From NCBI GenBank assembly GCA_008477525.1, contig SPDT01000004.1:2914001-2978000 (forward strand): DNA of 64,000 nucleotides. Direction: 5' to 3'. Shown here in pieces: positions 11,686 to 25,300 of the stretch (positions are counted from its first letter, which is position 1; every line of letters starts with the position of its first letter). The stretch is from Hypomyces perniciosus (lineage: Eukaryota; Ascomycota; Sordariomycetes; Hypocreales; Hypocreaceae). A program made the translations under genes and the position numbers. The notes under the pieces were generated by a model. The model did not search any database. It had not been told where the DNA came from and saw nothing but the letters and a program-made list of their open reading frames with translations.

Positions 11686-13226
11686 ATGGACCAAGGCTAC
11701 TACGGGCGACCGGCATTCGCCCATTCTGCCACCACCTCCAACGCAGCAACTCCTCGTCCTGGTACTCCAAATACAGATCAATACGCCGATCGCGTTCCAT
11801 TTGATGGCGCCTCTACGTTATCAACTCCCCTCTTTGGCGCCGGCGCCGGCGGCGGTGTTGGCAGCGGTGCCGGCAGCATCAACCCCTTTGCCAGCCCAGA
11901 TGCTTCGCGACCGGCTTCCAGCTTCGATGGCTCCAGCGCCATGCTGGGCGGTCGCTTCGAAGATCGCGGCGGCCAGCGATTCTTCCATTCGAGATTGGTC
12001 AAGAAGGGCGAGGTTGAGAAGCCGTGGTTGAACAAGGTCGACCCCAAGGAGAAATGGGTCACAATATTGCCCCTCATCGGTATCCTCATCGGTTTGGGCA
12101 TTTCGGGATTCCTCGTCTGGGACGGTATGCGCAGTGTTGTCCATCACAAGTACTGCCCCGTTCTGGACGAGACCTTTGGGGGTGGCATCAACCCTGATAT
12201 TTGGACCAAGGAGGTGCAGGTTGGTGGCTTCGGGTAAGTTCTGCCGCTGCATGAACTCATGATTACTATTTGCTGACACCCGCCACTAGCAACGGCGAGT
12301 TTGAAATGACCACCGGCGGCGATGAGAATGTCTTTGTCGAAAATGGCCATCTCATTATCAAGGCCACTCTCCAGGACGCTGATCTGGTTGAGAAAAACAC
12401 CGTCATCAACTTGCTCAAGGATGGCACCTGTACAGCCAAAGACTGGCGCAGCTGTGTTGCTGCCACCAACACCACCAGCGGCAACTCCAGCATCGTTCCC
12501 CCCACCAAGTCTGGCCGAATCAACACCATCAAGGGCGCCAAGATCAAGTATGGCCGAGTTGAGGTAACCGCTAAGCTGCCCCAAGGTGACTGGCTGTGGC
12601 CCGCCATCTGGATGATGCCTGTCAAGGACACTTACGGACCCTGGCCAGCTTCTGGTGAAATCGACATCATGGAATCGCGCGGCAACAACCACACATATGC
12701 CCAGGGTGGTAACAACATTGTGTCGTCTGCTCTGCACTGGGGCCCTGACCCGGCCAACGACGCCTGGTGGAGGACCAATAGCAAGCGCCAGGCTCTACAC
12801 ACGACTTACAGCAATGGATTCAACACGTACGGCATGGAATGGTCGCAGAAGTACATCTTCACCTACGTCAACAGCCGACTCCTCCAGGTCATGTACACCA
12901 ACTTTGACGCGCCTATGTGGGTGCGCGGCAACTTTCCTGCCTCAAACTCCAACGGCACCCGGCTGGACAATATCTGGAGTCAGACGGAAAACAACAATAC
13001 TCCATTTGACCAGGAGTTTTACCTCATTCTCAATCTGGCAGTCGGTGGCACTAATGGCTGGTTCGAGGACGGCGCGTCCGGTAAACCTTGGTTTGACCAC
13101 TCCGAAAATGCTAAGAAGGATTTCTGGAACGCTAGGGAAAACTGGTATCCAACTTGGGTACAGCCCCAAATGGAGGTTAGCCGTGTCGTCATGGTGCAGC
13201 AGTGTGATGGCAATGAGGAGTTGTAA
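11686..13226 (+). CDS. Membrane-anchored GH16 glucanase-like protein
   Basis: Model: exons 11686-12233 and 12290-13226, giving 494 residues, with one 56-bp intron. The first 120 residues are a Gly/Ala/Ser/Pro-rich cytoplasmic tail, then one transmembrane helix (about 124-146), so this is a type II membrane protein. A GH16 laminarinase-like domain fills the rest. The catalytic signature is GEIDIMES, with nucleophile Glu306, Asp308 and acid/base Glu311, so it should be active. GH16 enzymes of this subgroup hydrolyse or remodel beta-1,3 or mixed beta-glucan; fungal members with this topology are thought to work on wall glucan in the secretory path or at the plasma membrane. WPAIWMMP and the C-terminal NLAVGG motif are family hallmarks. 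The exact substrate cannot be read from sequence. Confidence 0.92.
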
Positions 13227-14342
13227 AGCAACTCCTACACAAACACTCACACAAACTTGCAAAAAGCGCAACACATCCATCTACATGAATTTCTTATACA
13301 TATTGTTTCAAAAATTTCTGATTACGGGAAAAATGGTAATACTAGATACGATGGACAAGGATTTATTTTGTTGGTGGCGAAGTGGAATTTGAGCATTTTA
13401 TATTGCACTTTATGTATTTTACAACTCATGACTGCGAATGGTCATTTTGGGCAGAAGCCAAATCTTTCTTGGATACCTAGGTACTCGAATGGCGAAGGCG
13501 TTTGAATTGATGACAAAACATTTCATTATTCTGCATTTTCAACGTGTATTTTTCAGCAGCATAATTATGTAAACCTGGAGCGGATGTTCCGAGATGATCA
13601 ATACTATAAACGAATAGCCGAAGTAGATATCCACGGGAGGTGCTGCCAAGAGGGCTAACACAGGGCTGTAAACGGATTTATTTGTTCTTGGCAAATTACT
13701 ATTTTGCCGAAAACAAACCTCACGTTCACCAAAAATGGGAGTCTGGACCGTTGGGGCAGGGTCCGGATCTGGCAGGATGCCAGCATGCCGGCATGAGCTG
13801 AACCTTGGTCTCCATCATAAGTCAAGTTGTATGTGTATGTATGCACCCCGGGCATGACAGTGCCTTCGGAAGCGAGACGTTTTTTACTAATCACTTTGTC
13901 CTGAGGGTTCCAGAATATGCGGGATCGTATATGTTGTCTCAGTGGGATCCGTCGGACGAGGTGTCGAGCTGTCAAGCTAGGCAAGGCAGATATGCGTTGT
14001 TTTCTTGTTCTAGAGATCCGTGATTGGGGGCTGATGGAACTATTGATGTATGTATGCCGCGGGAGGGACGTCGAATGACCGCGGTCAGGGCTACAAGGGA
14101 GATGGTATCTCTCGGTTTGTGAGCCATTCACAAACGACGATATGGTGTGATAACATTGACAAGCAGGACACGTTGGGTATTCATTGCGAGGATAACAGTT
14201 CGAGAACGGGCTCTTCCATCCAGTTGATAAGAAAACATGTCAATCCATCAGGCGTTTTGGCTGTTGTGTTACACCTTTCTTGATAACATCCATTCTCCGT
14301 ATGTCCGACTCAACCCAAGACGGCCTTGGGAATTTCTTGGAC

Positions 14343-14364
14343 TTTTTTTTTAAAAAAAAAAAAA
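14343..14364. repeat. Oligo-T/oligo-A inverted stretch
   Basis: Nine T followed by thirteen A: a short self-complementary homopolymer block in intergenic DNA. Confidence 0.75.
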
Positions 14365-17300
14365 CCACCACCTTTCTTGTCCTTTTCAGCCGCAATGGAA
14401 CTCCCGAGATTTCGCCTGCTGAACGGAGCCCGATATGACAAAGATCCATGGCTGTACTATGTGCTTGCGTGTCCTCTCCGATTTGCCCACCGCACGCACA
14501 CGCAGCCACAGCGGAGATATTCGAGCTGAACGGTGAAAGCGGTCCGTGATACAGAGTACATTGCGTCTTGGTTTACTCCGTAAAAAAAAAGAGAGGAAGA
14601 AGAATGCACAGGCCCTTCTTGGCTGCTGAACAGATACTACCACCCTGACCCTGGTTCCGTTTATATCGGACATGGGTACGGAATCCACTCCCGGCCCCTC
14701 CGCCTCCGCCTCCCCTGGTCGGATGTTGCGTTCGATATTGATTCTATTTTGCCCTGTCCTCGGTAACTCTTTGTTTTTTTCAATAGTATTATGTTGTGTA
14801 CCCTGTTGCTCGTACGACTTGAACAGCCAGGCTGTAAGGGTAAGGTAAGTTGGGCACCATGGGTCACAGAGTACGCCATAGGTAAGGATGATGATACTGG
14901 GCACAAAAATGCCGGATTAGTTCACGTTTCGCCATGTTTCTTCGTTCATAGCAGTAGTATACGCTTTCTAATGCTGGCGAAACGTTTTCTTGTCATCGGT
15001 TCGGCAGAAGAAGCAAAACGAAAATCGCCGCTCGGTTATCACAACCTTATCTTATTACTAGTACTGGCCCAAACAGCTAATGAACGGACCAGATCTGTTG
15101 AGATCAAATGAGTAGCTGCATGGGAGGTAGGGAGGGCACAGGGCACATTTGACTCAGCCCTCTCTCGTCCGCGACGCCACATCAGCTCGGAGCCGATGGC
15201 CTGTTGTGGCCTCATTCCGTGATGCAGGGAACCGGATATGTGAGCCGTTTTGAAAGGTCATTCACATTCACATTCACCCCCCACGCACTGAGCTTCAGAC
15301 TTGTCCTTTGGGTGCGTGATGACCGCCCCGATGGTGATGATGATGGTAGTGTGTGGTTTGGCAGCCCGGCAGTAAGGAATATTACTCCGAAGTGATGGTG
15401 GTGTCATCTTTTTTGACATATCGACTGCTACTATTTGTGACTGACTGAATGGAGATTTTACGTACGAGTATGTATGTACAACGTCCCGCGGAAAGCGAAA
15501 TACGAAGTGGAGGAGACTCCCAAAAATAGGATCAAGATAATAGGGTGTACGAAGTAGTGTGTGTGTATATGTGTATACTATGAGTTTGTGTATGTATGCA
15601 CGACAAGTGAAAATGCCAAGCGAAGCATTTCATTCGCACACCACAAACATCACATGCCCTCGCTATCCGTATGCAAGACAAAAACAGCTGAATGAATAAA
15701 AAAAAAAGTCTCCTTTATGGCCAAGAGGTTACAGTATCTCGCCTTGGCGCCTCTTTCGCACGTGCTAGCCCTACCTACAGAGTAATGATGGTCGCCCGTT
15801 TCATTCCTCGCTCAGTGCCTCCCTGGTGGTGGTGGACTGGCCCCTGGCGACCTGAATCTCGCGTGCAGCCCAGCCTATGTGAGTCGTTCGGGTGGGTGTG
15901 TGGTCCGTTCGGTCTGTTCGACGATGGCATCATGGTGCGTCTACTGTCCAATAGGGGAGTGCAGGACACTGAGGTTCAGGCCTTTCACCACGTTTTGATG
16001 ACAGATTTGTCTTTGATAAGGCTTTGGCACCATTTTCCGTTTTGGGATACCTTGGCGAGAGTCGAGTCTGGATTGTTATGTGATTTATGATTTATGGGGG
16101 TAGAATCGAACCATCTGTGATGATCTATCAAAAGTAAAGACTCTTCGTGTATTACTCGTAGTCTGCGTTTTTGTCAATATTTCCCAAGGTAATCAATGAA
16201 CCTAGTAACTCCCGGAACTTACGGGCAGCATCCGATCCCGTTCTACTCCGTATAGTACGAAGTACAAACAGACTGTCTTCCATGCTGGTCGCTAACTGCG
16301 CCACAGCATCTGAGATGTCCTCACGCCGCTTTAAGCCTTCTTGCTTGGTTTCCTTTTTCTTAGGTACCTAGGTATTCTTTTTCTGCCAGTCCGTGCGTCT
16401 TACGCCCACCCCCCTCCCGTTTTTGGCCCTCTGCTAGGAGTAATGCAGCGATATGAGTGGTGGCTTTTATGGGCAGGCGCTGGACTGGGGCGCGCCAGTC
16501 TCGGGTGAGGCAACTCGCCAAAGAAGGCGCATCAATCAGCATGACTGAATCTTCGTGATGGCCCTAAGGTTTTCTTCTAGTAGCACCACTACGACTGCTC
16601 GCAGCAGTAAAACAGGCGAAACGCCGTCGTTTAGGCCGCACCCGATGGAGACTTCAGTGCCGCCCGCTCGGTATAGGCGCGGGCAGACTTTCTACGAGCA
16701 GGTCTTACGATATCTTTCTCTCTCTTTAGCGCCCGCACGTGGGCGATGGCAGCGTGGAGTCGATGGAGTCCGAGTCTAGACAGTCTGGCCGCCTGCGAAT
16801 CCACCAATATTGCAACCACCGTGGCCATTGTCCCAGCGGCTGCTCAGGTGAGGGAAGTGAGAAACGTTCTAGATTGACGCTTTGGCGACAGCTGGCCGTC
16901 CCTGCGTATGCAGAATGGCTTGGCCTGGCTTGGGTAGCAGACGGAACAGAATCAGGACAAACAGCCAGCCAGCATTTGCATCGACAAACACGAGTTTCCA
17001 CATCCAGGCTAAGCTCGGCGAAAACGGCCGTTTCGACTTGGACTTTTAGTTAGGCCAGGGGTCAGAAAAAACAGCCGAGCATGACGTCTAGACGTCTAGA
17101 CCAGGGGGGTGTGCGTGGTTGTAGCCGAGAGGGCAAGCAAAAAACGTGGTGTCTTTTCTGGCTGGCTCTTTGTCTACGGAGTTGTGCTATCAGCAGCAGC
17201 ATCTCTCTGCGGCTATGATCCATGCAACCCATACATGCGGATGATAGCATATGTACAGAGGGATCCAGGCCCAGGCCAACGAGCCCCCTGCCCGAGTGGG

Positions 17301-17689
17301 CGAGTCTCTTTGTTGTATTACTCGGGCATACGCGTATGGACGGCCATCGATGCCGAAGCTTTATCAGCTCGTGCGAACGGGACAGACATCTGCCTGCAAC
17401 AATACGTCCTCTCGCACGCGCATCGACTGTCGTACGTGCCGCCCAGCTGTGGCCCTGCCGGGCGTGGCGCTCTAGCGGATGCTATTCTCATCCTCGTTGC
17501 ACTACATACACCACACACACCACAGCAATATAGACTTGGCGCATGAGAGCTGCGTCTTTGCGCCTACAACCTTACATCGTGGACCACCCGGCCCCCCTGC
17601 TCCGGCCCTGGCCCTCTTTACTAGCTATTGCTCGCCCAGGTCCCAGTCGTATCTGACCATTGGCCGACCCAAAAAAGCCCGGCGTCTTC

Positions 17690-17762
17690 TACGGAGTACG
17701 AGGAGACCAAAAGATCGAAACGGGAGCCACCGATCGGGAGACCCTGTACGGAGTACGGAGTA
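17690..17762. repeat. TACGGAGTA motif cluster upstream of GT2
   Basis: Exact copies at 17690-17698, 17747-17755 and 17754-17762. The last two overlap as a tandem of 7-bp units. They lie about 650-720 bp before the GT2 start, next to the pyrimidine-rich leader. Confidence 0.85.
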
Positions 17763-18412
17763 CTAGTAGCACTACTCCCTCCGTCCATGTAAGTTGAACC
17801 CACCACCAACTCTTGGGCCGCCGCTCGTCCCTGGTCCATCATCCTCGTCTCGCATCCTCATCAATGACCTTCTTTCTCCCTCCCACCATCTCTCCTCTAC
17901 TCATACTTCTTCACCTCGTCTCGCCTCTCACCTTCCACCGTCTCTCTCTTCCATTTCATTCAACCCCAGACGACGAACACTAAGATTCGGCCAACGTCGT
18001 ATAGTCCTTTCACAGGCCAACAAGGGGTTTGAATATTGCCTTCGTTTTTGGTTCACTGCCACTCGCTCTTCCTCCCCGACCCATCTCTCGCTGCCAATTC
18101 CATAATACCGAACCGCACGCAGTCCGCCCCGTTCTCTTTGCGCCTTTGTGAACTACATCACCCAGACACGGCAGCTTCCACGGCAGCGAACGCCTTGTGT
18201 GCCCCCGGCCAACACATCCTGGAGCTCGCGTACTTACATCGGGCAAATATCAGTTATACCAAGTCGCCTTGCGGCAAGGATATCTTCGACACACCTGCTC
18301 AACCATTCGAGCCAAGAGGGCTCTGGACTTGAAAAGTCCGTTGCCTGGGGGAAGTGAAGATCAGTCTTCTGTTTGAAGTTTCAGATCCCTAGCATCACTA
18401 CCATCCACAACC

Positions 18413-21258
18413 ATGGGTCTCGGCAGCTACTTCAAGGCCAGCACCAAGCCGGCCGAGCAGGCCCCGGCCGCGGCTGCAGCGTCTCATCCTCCTGCCCCTC
18501 CAAGATTGCAACACCGAAGCCAGCCCTCGACAGCGTCCTCAAAGCCTCCTTCCGAGAAGGCTACGTCAGAGAAACCTCCGTCTGCTACCACCTTCGGCCT
18601 CGAAATGGAACTTCAACCGCCCAATCCCCGGTACAACTCTCGGCCGCAGTCTAGCTCCGGACGGTCAATTCGGTCCACCCCGTCGCACAGCTCTGTGTTC
18701 CTTGATGAGATCAAGCACGAGGTCATGGTCAACTACCTCTATCAACAGCAGTGCTCTCAGCTCTGGGTTAGTGACGGCTCTGGTGAGATTGAAGGTGTAC
18801 TTCTTCGTAAGACCCGTGGTCACTACATGGCCTGCCCACCGCAGCTTGCCAACTCCCCCTTCGCCATTGGATGCTGCGCTCTGAATGTTCAAGTAAGTGC
18901 CTTCAAGTACATTTGCCCCAAAGCTGCTTTGAACGGTAGTTCTAACACCTGTGCCAGTGTGCGATGACAGTAAACTCTCGTGTCATCAAGACCTTCCTTC
19001 AGTGGTCCCCAGATGCTGTTGATGTGCCTTTGATGAACGGCCTGCGTGTTCAGATTCTCCCGACTATTGAAGACCTGCCACGGGCTCGCAAATACCAATT
19101 CGCCGCCTTTGTTGCTTCTGAGGGTCTCTTGATTGTCTGGGACGATGATGCGCTGCACCTGGTCCAGCGCGCAAAGGCCATTGAGTCTGAGCTCATGGAG
19201 CTGGTATGGAAGGCTGGCAACACTGATGAGGAAGATGAAGAGAAGAAGGGCCAAGCTGTCGCTGAGGTTGAAATTGATGAGGAGAGCGGTGAGATCAAGC
19301 CCGAGAAGCGACCCGTTCACCTTCAGAATACCGTTCTGGTTACGATTACTTTGATGCTAGTTACTGTGTCTCTCGGTGCGGCTTGGAGACAGCTCGCTAT
19401 TGAGATTTCCGTCGACGGGAGCTTCGTTCGTCTCGGATTGGTCGCCTTGGCTCCCCTTCAGATCTTCTTCACCCTCTTCTTCGCTCAGGTTATCGTTGGT
19501 TGCTTGGCCCAGATCTTTGGTCCCATTCGCCAGCTCACTATCAACTCCAAGTTCTACTCAGCTCGTCCTCCACCGCGCCTGCAGCGCGAGGTCCTTCCCC
19601 ACGTCACTATCCAGTGCCCCGTTTACAAGGAGGGTCTGGCTGGTGTCATTATCCCCACGGTCAAGTCTATCAAGCAGGCTATGTCTACCTATGAACTTCA
19701 GGGCGGCTCTGCCAACATGTTCATGAACGATGACGGTCTACAACTCATTTCAGAGGAGGATCGCCACGCCCGTATTGAGTTCTATGCTGACAACTGCATC
19801 GGGTGGGTCGCGCGTCCCAAGCATGGTGAAAACGGTTTCACTCGTAAGGGCAAGTTCAAGAAGGCTTCCAACATGAACTTTGCTCTCATGATCTCGTGCA
19901 AGGTCGAGGAGAAGCTTCAGGCTATAAACCGCCCGCCTGAGTGGAGCCAGAACGATGAGGCTGAGGCCTACGAGCAGGCTCTCAAGGAGGTTCTCGAGGA
20001 GGACGGCCGTGCCTGGGCTGACGGCAACATCCGTGTTGGCGACTACATCTTACTTATCGACTCTGACACCCGTGTTCCTGCCGACTGTCTGTTGGACGCC
20101 GTCTCCGAGATGGAACAGTCTCCCGACGTTGGTATCATGCAATTCTCCTCCGGTGTCATGCAGGTCGTCCACACGTACTTCGAGAACGGTATCACCTTCT
20201 TTACCAACCTCATCTACTCAGCTATTCGATACACCGTGTCCAACGGTGACGTCGCCCCTTTCGTTGGTCACAACGCTATCCTCCGGTGGTCTGCCATCCA
20301 ACAGGTTTCATACCAGGATGAGGACGGGTATGACAAGTTCTGGTCTGAGAGCCACGTGTCCGAGGACTTTGACATGTCGCTGCGTCTGCAGTGCAATGGC
20401 TACATCATTCGACTGGCTGCCTGGGCTGGCGAGGGTTTCAAGGAAGGTGTCTCACTGACTGTGTATGACGAACTCGCCCGTTGGGAGAAGTACGCGTACG
20501 GATGCAATGAGCTTCTCTTCCACCCTATTCGAACCTGGCTCTGGCGTGGTCCCTTCACTCCTCTCTTCCGTCGCTTCCTCTTCTCCAACATTCGATTCAC
20601 CTCCAAGGTTACCGTCATCTCGTACATTGGAACCTACTACGCTATTGGCGCCGCCTGGATCATGACTGCTGCCAACTACTTCCTCATGGGCTGGTTCAAT
20701 GGTTACCTTGACAAGTACTACGTCGACTCGTGGCAGGTCTGGTTCTCCATCATCATTGTCTTCAACGGTCTCGGTAACATTGCTCTGGCCGTCATGCGCT
20801 ACCGTATTGGTGAGCGCAGCCTGCTTCATGCCTTGTTTGAGAATTTCATGTGGACCTTCATGCTGGCTATCTTCTTGGGTGGTTTGTCGCTGCACGTCAG
20901 CCAGGCTCTGTTGGCGCACATGTTTGAGATTGACATGTCGTGGGGTGCTACAAGCAAGGAAGCCGAGTTCTCGAACTTCTTCATTGAGGTACCCAAGGTG
21001 TTGAAAAAGGTGAGCTTCATTCCTCCCACCATTCCCTACGTCTATTCCACTTTTGCTAACCTGTCCTAGTTCAAATTCTCGATGCTCTTCGCTCTCCTAT
21101 TCATTGTCGGCATGATCATCCTCGCCCAGGGGCCCTTCATTCCCTTCGACTGGCAAATCAAGGACTTCGTCGCCATCTTGCCCATGGCGACCGTGGCTGC
21201 GAGCCACTTCCTGTTACCGCTGGCATTGAACCCAGCTCTCATGACCTTCTCGTGGTAA
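18413..21258 (+). CDS. GT2: Family 2 glycosyltransferase GT2 (hyphal growth on surfaces)
   Basis: Model: exons 18413-18892, 18958-21009 and 21070-21258, giving 906 residues. The N-terminal 100 residues are disordered and Pro/Ser-rich. Two hydrophobic segments (VTITLMLVTVSLGAAW and LQIFFTLFFAQVIVGCL) precede a cytosolic GT2 catalytic domain with IQCPVYKEGL, Asp418-Asp419, the DSD triad Asp528/Asp530 and the base region SEDFD (Glu629-Asp630). Several C-terminal membrane helices follow. This matches the conserved fungal GT2 first studied in Zymoseptoria tritici and Fusarium, needed for hyphal extension on solid surfaces and for plant infection; the polymer it makes was not established. Introns of 65 and 60 bp are in phase 0. 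The short last exon encodes the final two helices. The leader upstream is unusually long. Confidence 0.9.
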
Positions 21259-22350
21259 AAGAAATAAACCCAAAAATCGAAAAAGAAAAACACGGAGAGA
21301 GAACGGTCTTCAGAATTTTGTTTTATATCCGGTGGACGCTCATAATGCATTGGATCGGCGTTATGTGCGGACAACAACTACTCTTGAGCTGGATTCTCCA
21401 TTCCTTACCCAGCCCTGTTATGACACAGCATCATGAAGGCCAAAAAGCCTTCACACACACACACACACACTAATCATTCTTATCCTATCGTTATGAACTG
21501 GCATGTCTCCCACCCTGGTCACAACATGTGTCGTTCATGAATCTTTTCCTCTTCCCTCTATTAGATCTTAACTATTAATTATCCTATACACAAGAGACAC
21601 GAGAACACATCTCCTAGGAGGAAATATGGTTTTTTTTTCACTCGGAGTTTCTTAGAACAAGTGGGAATTTGTTTTTCTCCCCCCTTGGACATTGGAAAGG
21701 GAAAACCCGAAGGACTGTTTTGAATGAATGAATGGGATGGATGGATGATGGGTGGGATTTATTGGATATAGTGACCCAGGCCTATTTGAACGGTAAAACC
21801 GGAGGCCACATTGATAGCAATTGATGTATATGAACATGGACAAGACTGATTTTTTTCATCCACGTCTGAAATGTTTCCGGATGGGCTCAAACATGATGGC
21901 TGAGCTGAACTGTAGATGTAACCAGATTTAGGGACTTTTACATACACTTCAAGCTCCAAACTTGTTCCATCACTACTAGACCAAAATCCCAACACTGAGA
22001 CATCAATCACACGAGTCAAACCTTCATCAAAGATCATTCTAAATTTCTCCCATCAGTCTATATATCCTAAAACGCCTCTATCTATCAGTAAAACGAAACC
22101 GTTCCGAATCTCAGAAAACTTTTCTAAACCCTCATCAATCAATCCATCATCTCCCTTTTCTCTCATCTATCCACTTTCTCCTCCCCCGCTTGCTGTGGGA
22201 TCTAAACCAAGCAGCCCGGATGTCTATAGCACGCTAACACACAACATGAAAAGCTCATCTCTCTCGTATCGTCGTCCTTCACTGAAAACCCAGGGGAACA
22301 AAGGGTGCGAAAATAAAAAATAAAAAGGGGGAGAGAGAAAAGGTGTATAA
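21259..22350. other. Convergent intergenic region
   Basis: About 1.1 kb between the 3' ends of GT2 and the eEF3-family gene. It contains a CA microsatellite (21452-21470) and pyrimidine-rich stretches. No gene is seen. Confidence 0.6.
21452..21470. repeat. CA dinucleotide microsatellite
   Basis: About nine uninterrupted CA units, in the probable 3' region of GT2. Confidence 0.85.
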
Positions 22351-25300
22351 TTACTCCGCCTCATCATCCGTGTCAAGGGGGTGAGGCGTTCCCTTGGGGC
22401 TGTTCAACCACTCGATGTGTCTCAACCGACGGCGGACCTCACGCTCCTTGAGCTCCTTCTTGGTCATCTTCTTCTTCTTCTTGGCCTTGAACTTCAGCTC
22501 ACCGTTGTCCTCGGCGCCGCTGTTGACAGCGCTGCTCACGACCGAGTTGGCCGCCGTGCTAACTGCCGTGCTGGTCACGCCACTTCCTGGTCGGCTATCC
22601 TCGAACCTGTTCAGGTCAACGACTGCGTTACCACGCTGGGCGACCCTGCCGTCGTTGACAAGCCATTGTTCAGAGCACAGCGCGCCGACGAATTCTTCGT
22701 TGTGGGAGATGAGGATGACACCGCCCCTGAATTCGCGAATAGCAACGGCCAGACCTCCGAGGGAGTCACGGTCCAAGAAGTTAGTCGGCTCGTCTAGTAC
22801 CAGCAAGTGAGGGTTGTTCCACATGGCACCGGCGATGACGACTTTAACTTTCTGACCACCAGAGAGGGAACCAATCTCATTGTGGTTGGCAATCTCTGGG
22901 TCAAGGCCGAGGTCCTCAAAGTGCTTAGAGATGACAGCAGGCTGGAGCTCACGGTATCCCAAACCTTCACGAGAAGCCTCGTGGTCATCGAATTCTTGGA
23001 TAAGCTTGTCAAAGCCCAACTCGAGAAGAGTCTCACGAGAAATCATGGTGTTGTGCTTGGGCAACATTGCGCGCCATTTCCTAGAGAACAGCAGTCAGTA
23101 CATCGTGTTTTGAATGAGGGATAGTTGGTTGGTTCTTACACTTCGTATTGGAAGGTCTTCTTGTACTTCTGACGACCGACAAGAGACTCGATCTGCTTAG
23201 CCGGCTTTCCGTCCTTCAGATCAATCCACTTGTCCATCTGCTCGCGGTCCTTGTCTGACAAGAGACGGGTCTGCTTCATGTGGACTTCACGGTCGTCACC
23301 ATGCTGGTACCGCCACTGGAGGTACTGGTTTGGTGTCTTTTCCAAGTGCATCTCAACGTGCTCCAAGGCATGCTGCTTGATGTAACCAATTCGAAGGTTG
23401 GGGTGCTTCTCAACCCTGCCAGTGCTAGGAATGACTTCGCCAGTGAGTAGCTTGATCAAGGTTGACTTTCCAGCACCGTTGGGTCCAATGATGGCTACAC
23501 GAGAAGACAGCGTAAGCTGGCAGGAGACTTCGCTAAGAGATGGCTTCGGGGCCTTGGGGTAGGTATAAGAGACGTTGGACATGCGGATAATGGCGCGAGT
23601 CTGTGACTTGACGCCAGTCAGGATACCTGGAGGGGGGAATTTGAACTGGACATTGGATGCAGAGAGGGTGTAATAACTCTTGGCCTCGGGGCGGAGCTCG
23701 ACAAAGGCTGCGAGGTTGCCCTTGTAGCAGGCCAGCTTCTTGTTCGGCTCATAGTGGTAGATATCGGTCGTGACATTATCCAAAAAGCCGGAGTCGTGGG
23801 ACACGATCAAGCTGGTGATGTCAGGGTGCGTCTTGAGGTAGTTTTCAAGCCAGGCAATGTTTGCAACATCGAGATGGTTAGTCGGTTCGTCCAGGAGGAG
23901 GACATCGGCCTTCTTCAGCATAGCGCGGGCCAGAGCGAGCTTCATCTTCCAACCTCCTGAGAGGGATCCAACCCTTTGGGCCTGTCGACCCTCAGGACCA
24001 GAAGTGAAACCGAACTCAGACAAGACTTCTGAAATGCGCTCAGTTCCCTGAGGACCAATCTCAGGATCCTTGGAGACGAATTCAAGGATGCTAATATCAG
24101 CATCTTCTCCTTGGTTATGCTCAACGTAGCAGGTGCGCAAAACATCCTGGGGAGGGAAACCTTCAAGCTTGCCACCGGCAATGCTTCTCATCAGGGTAGA
24201 TTTTCCAGCACCGTTCCGGCCGCAGAGACCATAGCGATGGCCCTTGAGGAGTCGCAGGTTGGTGTGTGAGAGGAGCAGCATACCACCATAAGCCAAGGAG
24301 AAGTCAGCGTTGACAATCTCGATCTCGCCATCGTCCTCCTTTTCAGGAACACCGTAGCGGCGTTCGTCTTCATCAACATAATACCGTTGGACGGCATCAG
24401 CAACCACTTGGTGGGCCTCGGGATCCTGCACAAAGGTTTTCAAATAGGGGGCAACCCGAGCGGATATCCGGTTAACGAAACGGTAGTTGATATCTGTGGC
24501 AACCATTTCGCAGATGTAGGATCTCGCCGCCTTGTAAATGTCAGACTGACCAGACGGGCCGAGACTTTTCTTGACCTGCTCGTCCAGGACCTTGGCGACA
24601 TCATCCGCAGTGGTTCGGGCAATGATGTCCTTGTCGTCACCCATAGCCTTGGTCATGGTCGCAAGGGCCCTCTCTGCCAGCTCGCGGACCTCTGGAAGGG
24701 AAGCCCGATCGCAAACAGCCTTGACACCAGGCGTCAACTTGGGCAAGAAAGTTCTAGCCTCGATGGGATCGTGGACAAGTTTTGTCAAGTTCTCAACAAT
24801 AACTACTGTCTGACGCAGAACTTCCTGAGCAGTGCTCGGGGTGTTGAGGGATCGCTCAAGGAAGGGAGTCAAGAGAGCCAGCACGGGAGACGTGACGATG
24901 GCCACAAAGGTCGTCTGTGACAAGGCGTGAATCGCCTTTTGCAGAGTTTGCGCAGAAGGATGTTGCATAGTGTCGATGAGCAGAGGGATCCGGGGAGCCA
25001 CATCGTCGTTAGACAGCAGCGTCGTCAGTGAGTTCATGGTCTGAACTGCTTGCTTCTCCACCTCGGCCTTCAAGTCGTGCATGCCTCCCTCAACGATGGG
25101 AATCAAGCCAGCAAGCTTCGCACCCATAGCCTCGCGAAGCAGATCCTTCTCGGCAGCCTCCTCCTTGGTGCCGCCGACGACCATCTTGGCCTTATCGGCC
25201 ATCTTCTGCAGCAGCTTGTAAGCGCCGATGGTTCCCTGCCACTTTCCGGTCTTCTTGGAAAGATACTCGGTCAGGACCGGCAGCAGACCAACGACAAGAG

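Larger units (their letters stand above)
13227..18412. other. Long intergenic region and leader upstream of GT2
   Basis: About 5.2 kb without a supported gene. It contains scattered TACTCCGTA-type motifs (14574, 15548, 16244, 16256, 17690, 17747, 17754), an oligo-T/oligo-A inverted stretch at 14343-14364, and a strongly pyrimidine-rich segment (about 17780-18400) that is probably the long 5' leader of GT2. Several upstream ATGs lie in that leader. No domain-bearing open frame was found. Confidence 0.55.

Noticed and set aside
14386..14904. Minus-strand frame of 172 codons
   Set aside because: It reads through an oligo-A/oligo-T block into Lys/Phe runs; no domain or intron signals are seen.
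16080..16170. Possible tRNA T-arm (TTCGATTC on the minus strand)
   Set aside because: The flanking bases do not pair as a T stem and no acceptor or anticodon arm could be folded around it.
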